Origin: Melioribacteraceae bacterium
GTDB lineage: Bacteria > Bacteroidota > Ignavibacteria > Ignavibacteriales > Melioribacteraceae
Reading direction: 5' to 3'
DNA: 12,040 nucleotides
Assembly (NCBI GenBank): GCA_027858595.1
Contig: JAQICK010000036.1
Location: 1 to 12,040 of the forward strand
In this document: piece by piece, positions 8,130-12,040 of the stretch
How positions within the stretch are numbered: the first letter of the stretch is position 1
Layout of the letters: every line of letters starts with the position of its first letter
Made by a program: the position numbers and the translations under genes
The notes under the pieces: generated by a model
Database searches by the model: none
The model's input: the letters and a program-made list of their open reading frames with translations, nothing else
Told to the model about the DNA's origin: nothing

Positions 8130-9341
8130 ATGTTAAAGAGAATAAAAAGAATGCTTCTCTTATCAATATTTAGTGGAATTAGTGTTTTCACTTTAACACA
8201 ATGTTCAAATGATTATCCAGATAGTGTTTATAATCCAGATGCATCATTTAAAACAAATCCAACAATTACCCAATTGCAGCCAGATTCAGCCCTTGCTGGT
8301 ATTGATAAAATTACAATTAGCGGAACTAATTTTTCTGCAACTTTGGATGAAAACATTGTTTATTTCAATGGCGAAAAAGCTACTGTGCTTTCATCCGATG
8401 CAAATCGCATTGTGGTACAAGCACCAAATGTTCCAGCCGATTCACTTAAAGTACAAGTAAGTGTTGCTGGAGCTTTAAACTTTGCAGAGTTCACTCCATA
8501 CAAACTTATGCCTGCAATTATAGATTATAGTGATTTTGATAAATTTGATGAAACATCAGGTCTTGCAATGGATACGGATGAAAATCTTTTTGTTTCACTA
8601 GATTCTCCAACTCGTATAGTTAAGGTTGGCACTGACCAAAAAAGAAATGATTATACTGCAACTATACGTAAATCAACTCAAATGAAATATGGACCAGATG
8701 GAACTATATTTTATGTTAATGCAATTCAGTATTTATTAAAAGTTAATGCTGATGGTGCTGGAGATGAATTGTTTGCAATACTTCCTGGTGCTGCTTATGA
8801 TCTAGATTTTGATCAAAACCAGAACATTTTTTGCGGTGGTGGCCCAGGAGATATTTATCGTGTGAAAATGGATAAATCTAACGAAACAAAATATCAACAC
8901 CCAGATGTCTATATCCATGCTCTTCGTGTATATAATAACTATCTATATGTTGGCGGAACTTATAGCGGGAGCGATGGAAATCATCCAAAAGAAGCTGTAT
9001 GGCGTCATGAAATTACTTCTGCAGATGGTGATTTAGGCGAAAAAGAATTAGTATTCAATTTCGGAGAATCTTTTGTTGGTTTTACTGTTCTGTCACTTGC
9101 ATTCGACATTGATGGTTTAATGTATATTGGAACAGATGCAACGGAAGGAATTATAGTAGTGAACCTTGATGGAACATATAATCCTTTGTATGAAGGAGTT
9201 ATGGAAGGTGAAGCCTATGCAATGACATGGGGAAATGGAGATTTTCTATATGTTACAAGAAAAAATGTAGATGAAGATAAAAGAAGAATTTTAAGAATAA
9301 ATATGCGTAAAACTACTGCTCCTTACTTTGGAAGGGACTAA
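8130..9341 (+). CDS. Probable lipoprotein with IPT/TIG domain and beta-propeller-like repeats
   Basis: Translation from the ATG at 8130 gives 403 residues. Residues 1-24 are a basic, hydrophobic signal ending 'FTLTQC', with Cys25 as candidate lipidated residue. Gln at -1 is unusual for a lipobox, so lipidation is likely but not certain. After the Cys comes 'SNDYPDS', an acidic stretch loosely like the surface-export signals of Bacteroidota lipoproteins. Residues about 44-126 form an IPT/TIG Ig-like domain ('TITQLQPDSALAGIDKITIS', then 'GTNFSA' and 'VYFNGEKATVLSS'). The remainder looks like an NHL-type propeller, with repeated blade cores: 'SGLAMDTDENLFVSL' (143-157), 'MKYGPDGTIFYVN' (185-197), 'YDLDFDQNQNIFCGG' (223-237), 'LSLAFDIDGLMYIGT' (321-335) and 'YAMTWGNGDFLYVTR' (363-377). 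IPT plus NHL lipoproteins are common beside SusC/SusD pairs, where they are thought to bind glycan at the surface. That role here is inference. The gene follows the PorV-like gene by 56 bases. Confidence 0.85.
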   Translation: MLKRIKRMLLLSIFSGISVFTLTQCSNDYPDSVYNPDASFKTNPTITQLQPDSALAGIDKITISGTNFSATLDENIVYFNGEKATVLSSDANRIVVQAPNVPADSLKVQVSVAGALNFAEFTPYKLMPAIIDYSDFDKFDETSGLAMDTDENLFVSLDSPTRIVKVGTDQKRNDYTATIRKSTQMKYGPDGTIFYVNAIQYLLKVNADGAGDELFAILPGAAYDLDFDQNQNIFCGGGPGDIYRVKMDKSNETKYQHPDVYIHALRVYNNYLYVGGTYSGSDGNHPKEAVWRHEITSADGDLGEKELVFNFGESFVGFTVLSLAFDIDGLMYIGTDATEGIIVVNLDGTYNPLYEGVMEGEAYAMTWGNGDFLYVTRKNVDEDKRRILRINMRKTTAPYFGRD

Positions 9342-9369
9342 ATTTTAGCACTATTTATTAACGGTCTAA

Positions 9370-9404
9370 CTACCTTTTAATAAAAAAAATTATTAAATTG
9401 GTAG
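9370..9404 (+). repeat. Imperfect inverted repeat (hairpin) between the lipoprotein and last genes
   Basis: CTACC (9370-9374) pairs with GGTAG (9400-9404). Inside a small asymmetric bulge, TTTAATAA (9376-9383) pairs with TTATTAAA (9390-9397) around a six-A loop. No T-tract follows on either strand, so it is not a typical intrinsic terminator. It may slow transcription, mark a processing site or stabilise the downstream message. The inner stem is all A-T, so it could also be chance. Confidence 0.4.
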
Positions 9405-9422
9405 AAGGTCTTATTAAAAAAG

Positions 9423-9442
9423 CAACTAATTAACCAACTAAT
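9423..9442 (+). repeat. Short direct repeat CAACTAAT in the leader of the last gene
   Basis: CAACTAAT occurs at 9423-9430 and again at 9435-9442, a 12-base period. It lies 20 bases upstream of the ATG at 9462. It could be a regulator or RNA-binding site in the leader, but in AT-rich DNA it may be accidental. Confidence 0.25.
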
Positions 9443-9452
9443 CATATTACTT

Positions 9453-9457
9453 GGAGG
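9453..9457 (+). promoter_or_regulatory. Strong ribosome binding site GGAGG for the last gene
   Basis: GGAGG lies four bases before the ATG at 9462. It is the best Shine-Dalgarno match in the window, with slightly short spacing. It fixes the start and suggests efficient translation. Confidence 0.75.
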
Positions 9458-9461
9458 TACT

Positions 9462-11888
9462 ATGAAAAAAACAATGTCGATTTTAATCGCATTATTATTT
9501 GTTTCGAGCATGATGATTGCTCAAACATGGGAATTTGATAAAGTCTTTCTTGACTTAAATGCCCCACAATCAAATGGAACTGGGTTCCACGGTGTTGCAG
9601 TAGATCCTGATGGAAATATCTGGATGGCTGTTTATGGAGATCTTTCAGAAGAAATTCTAATAGATGGTGTTGATACTACATGGACACGACCACTTTTAGT
9701 TATGGATCCTACAGGTACTCCATTGTCATTTTCACCACTTTATTTAATAGAATACTCTAACAGTTCTGTTGATACATTAGTAGATAATCCTCGTGGATTA
9801 AACACTGATAAAGATGGTAATATTCTTTACACAGCATATAATACAATTTACAGAATTGATTATAAAACTGGTAAAGGACTAAACAAATTTTCACCACAAA
9901 ATGGTGCATCTTTAACAAACGCTGCACAATCAGGTGCTGATGGTACAATCTATGCAGGTTATGTAGTACCTGGTGGAAAGCCAATGTTTATGTTAGATAA
10001 CGATTTTACGTTATTAGGAAATGCAACTGATTCTATTTTCTACATTAACAGATCTGTTGTTGTTAGTGCTGATGGTACAGATCTTTATACAGGATCAACT
10101 TGGAATGGTTTTGGTGTTCCTAAGTATCATTCAGATGCTCCTGGTTTAACAAACTTTGCTCCAGTTGATACATTAGGTAACTGGTACGATTATTATGATG
10201 TTGCAGCAGATTCTGTTTATGATGTAAATCTTTGGGCAAGTACAGTAGCAATTGGCCCTGATGGTTTATTGTGGGCAGGTAATCTTCGTCCAGATTATTC
10301 AGGTCCTAAAGGCGGTGCATGGTATGCTTACGATCTTACAACTGGTAACTTAGTAGAAACCGTTGGTATATCTATGGGCGATTCAACAGCTGGCGGAACA
10401 CGTTCACCAAGAGGTATTGCTTGGACTGCAGATGGTAATACAATGTACACAGCTGATTTTGATTATAGTACAATAAATGTTTATAACAGAGTTGATTTAA
10501 ATGCTCAAGTTGAATTATCATTATACGTTGATATGAACGTAAAAATTGCTCAAGAAATATTTGATCCAGCAACAGATGTAGTTCGTGCTGCAGGCGCTTT
10601 CCAAGATCCAGAATGGACTCCAGCAGATGCACCTGACATGACTGACGCAGATAATGACGGAGTTTACACAACAACTTATACAGTGGATAGAAATACTGCA
10701 TACGAGTATAAATTCTTAATAGGAACTAACTGGGATGCTGCTGAAGCAAATAACAGAAGCGTTTATGTTGGACCTAGCAATTTAGATGTTGCTCCAGCTC
10801 TTTTTGATAACGATGCTGATTTACCAAGAACTGAAATTGCGATTTCTTTCCAAGTTAATATGGAACTAGAAATTGCTGCGTCAAACTTTGATCCCACAAC
10901 AGATACATTATTTGCAAAAGGTACTTTTAACGGGTGGTCTGGCACAACTATTTTGGAACCTAATGTAAGTGAGACATACATCTATGAAGGTTCAGCAATA
11001 TACGAAGCAATAGAAGGTGAAGTAATTTATTATAAATTTGCATATGAACCAGGTGGTCACTGGGAATTTGGAGGTGACTACGAACATACCGTTACAGCTT
11101 CTGACATCGCACAAGGTTACACTGAAGTCCCTATACGTGGGTTTAATAACTCTACATTAGCAACAGTTGTTAATCAAGAATCTGTTATTCGATTTATTGT
11201 TGATATGAATGGTGCTGTTGATGCAGCTGGTGTTGCATTTCCGTCAATTGATACTGTTGCTATGGCTGGTGCAAATCCTCCATTGGCATGGCCTCTTGGT
11301 GGATGGCCAGATGATGATCCAAACGTAATTTACCTATCTGATGATGGTTTAAATGGTGATGCTACTGCTGGTGATGATTTCTGGACAGTTGAATTAACTT
11401 TCCCAATTTATTCACCATTAACAATTCAATATAAATATGGTGCAAACTGGGGTTTACCTTCAAATAACGGTATAAACGATAATGAAGGTGGCGTTGGCTC
11501 TGATCATTTCTTGAAATTATTCCCTGCCTTCTGGTCTGGGGAAGCAATTGATGTATTTGGTGGTGCAACAGAAGAACCAGTTGATGTTGTAAATGGTGTT
11601 GATCAAATTGGTAGTGATATCCCTACAGCTTACGAGTTAAGCCAAAACTATCCAAATCCATTTAACCCAAGTACAGTTATAAATTTCTCTATTCCAGAAA
11701 GTGGATTAGTAACAATGAAAATCTTTAACATTCTTGGACAAGAAGTTGCAGAATTAGTAAATGACGTAAAATCTGCTGGTAGTTATGAAGTATCATTTGA
11801 TGCATCTAGCTTAACTAGTGGAATGTATATTTACAAAATTCAATCTGGTAATTTCTCTTCTACAAGAAAAATGATGTTGCTAAAATAA
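9462..11888 (+). CDS. Secreted T9SS cargo: beta-propeller, three starch-binding-like domains and type A sorting domain
   Basis: This 808-residue protein has a clean signal peptide (1-20, cleavage after 'SSMMIA'). Residues about 40-345 look like an NHL-type propeller, with six blade cores such as 'HGVAVDPDGNIWMA' (43-56), 'STVAIGPDGLLWAGN' (260-274) and 'RGIAWTADGNTMYTADFD' (317-334). Three related domains follow at about 350-450, 457-560 and 570-690. Their shared plan is a V-D/N-M start, an 'FDPxTD' segment in the first two, a 'GxFNGW'-type turn (clearest at 487-492) and a 'YKF/YKYG' strand. This resembles the starch-binding-like/CBM20-type fold. A DADNDG loop (395-400) could bind calcium. 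Residues 724-808 are a canonical T9SS type A C-terminal domain: 'LSQNYPNPFNPSTVINFS', 'IFNILGQEVAELV', 'SGMYIYKI' and terminal 'RKMMLLK'. T9SS would remove this domain and anchor or release the protein at the surface. No catalytic site is evident, so a binding or structural role is favoured. A 120-base leader and a terminator frame the gene. Confidence 0.9.
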   Translation: MKKTMSILIALLFVSSMMIAQTWEFDKVFLDLNAPQSNGTGFHGVAVDPDGNIWMAVYGDLSEEILIDGVDTTWTRPLLVMDPTGTPLSFSPLYLIEYSNSSVDTLVDNPRGLNTDKDGNILYTAYNTIYRIDYKTGKGLNKFSPQNGASLTNAAQSGADGTIYAGYVVPGGKPMFMLDNDFTLLGNATDSIFYINRSVVVSADGTDLYTGSTWNGFGVPKYHSDAPGLTNFAPVDTLGNWYDYYDVAADSVYDVNLWASTVAIGPDGLLWAGNLRPDYSGPKGGAWYAYDLTTGNLVETVGISMGDSTAGGTRSPRGIAWTADGNTMYTADFDYSTINVYNRVDLNAQVELSLYVDMNVKIAQEIFDPATDVVRAAGAFQDPEWTPADAPDMTDADNDGVYTTTYTVDRNTAYEYKFLIGTNWDAAEANNRSVYVGPSNLDVAPALFDNDADLPRTEIAISFQVNMELEIAASNFDPTTDTLFAKGTFNGWSGTTILEPNVSETYIYEGSAIYEAIEGEVIYYKFAYEPGGHWEFGGDYEHTVTASDIAQGYTEVPIRGFNNSTLATVVNQESVIRFIVDMNGAVDAAGVAFPSIDTVAMAGANPPLAWPLGGWPDDDPNVIYLSDDGLNGDATAGDDFWTVELTFPIYSPLTIQYKYGANWGLPSNNGINDNEGGVGSDHFLKLFPAFWSGEAIDVFGGATEEPVDVVNGVDQIGSDIPTAYELSQNYPNPFNPSTVINFSIPESGLVTMKIFNILGQEVAELVNDVKSAGSYEVSFDASSLTSGMYIYKIQSGNFSSTRKMMLLK

Positions 11889-11913
11889 TTTAATTAGCTA
11901 TTCATAAATTTCA

Positions 11914-11946
11914 AAAAACCCAGATCAAATATTGGTCTGGGTTTTT
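11914..11946 (+). terminator. Rho-independent terminator after the last gene
   Basis: The left arm AAAAACCCAGATC (11914-11926) pairs with GGTCTGGGTTTTT (11934-11946) around the loop AAATATT. The stem has 13 pairs including one T-G wobble, and its 3' side ends in five Ts followed by more A/T. It starts 25 bases after the stop codon. The A-tract on the left means it could also work on the minus strand. Confidence 0.92.
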
Positions 11947-11971
11947 AATTTTAAACATAAAACATATATTC

Positions 11972-11999
11972 TTCTAACTTCTAACTTCTAACTTCTAAC
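11972..11999 (+). repeat. Four perfect tandem copies of the heptamer TTCTAAC
   Basis: Copies lie at 11972-11978, 11979-11985, 11986-11992 and 11993-11999, directly followed by CTCTCCC. The array sits 25 bases past the terminator in non-coding DNA. A seven-base unit is not codon-neutral and can change copy number by slippage. On the minus strand the unit reads GTTAGAA. No gene is seen from 11947 to the window end. Confidence 0.9.
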
Positions 12000-12040
12000 C
12001 TCTCCCTTTTGTTTGTAATCTTTTTCTTAAATTGTAGTAC

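Noticed and set aside
9370..9404. Intrinsic terminator after the lipoprotein gene
   Set aside because: The stem is mostly A-T with a bulge and no T-tract follows on either strand. It is kept only as an inverted repeat.
10372..10701. 109-codon open frame on the minus strand inside the last gene
   Set aside because: It encodes a Leu/Gln/Tyr-rich, low-complexity protein lying fully antisense to well-supported domains. It is best explained by the codon bias of the + strand gene.
11972..11999. CRISPR-like array
   Set aside because: The seven-base units are directly adjacent with no spacers, so this is a simple tandem repeat.

Overview
This AT-rich window carries six genes, all on the + strand. 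They encode envelope or secreted proteins of a Gram-negative bacterium of the Fibrobacteres-Chlorobi-Bacteroidetes (FCB) type. The best guess is a low-GC member of the Ignavibacteria or a close relative such as Marinimicrobia, Kryptonia or Calditrichaeota. Three things point there: a TonB-dependent receptor with an N-terminal carboxypeptidase-regulatory-like domain, a PorV/PorQ-family barrel, and a classic type IX secretion (T9SS) C-terminal domain with the 'YPNPFNPST' motif. Purine-rich Shine-Dalgarno sites precede at least three genes, which fits Ignavibacteria better than typical Bacteroidota. The assignment rests on recognition, not on a search.

Layout. Positions 1-1728 hold the 3' part of a secreted FN3 protein with a FlgD-like C-terminal domain, cut by the window edge. 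Next comes a TonB-dependent outer-membrane receptor (1742-4873), then a full-length paralogue of the first gene (4889-6982) and a PorV/PorQ-family barrel protein (7009-8073). These four genes are separated by only 13, 15 and 26 bases and look like one transcript. A probable lipoprotein with an IPT/TIG domain and a beta-propeller-like region follows (8130-9341). After a 120-base gap comes a large T9SS-type secreted protein (9462-11888) with a propeller, three starch-binding-like domains and a sorting domain. A strong intrinsic terminator (11914-11946) ends the block, followed by four perfect copies of a TTCTAAC heptamer.

How it may work (inference). The set resembles a Bacteroidota polysaccharide-utilisation-type uptake locus: a receptor plus surface binding proteins. 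However, there is no SusD. The two genes flanking the receptor encode paralogous FN3 plus C-terminal-domain proteins instead. The PorV-like protein may help deliver the C-terminal-domain proteins to the surface. The IPT/propeller lipoprotein and the propeller/starch-binding-like protein could capture a glycan or other polymer. No enzyme is visible in the window, so substrate and function are not established. The SusD-less arrangement is the most interesting feature here.
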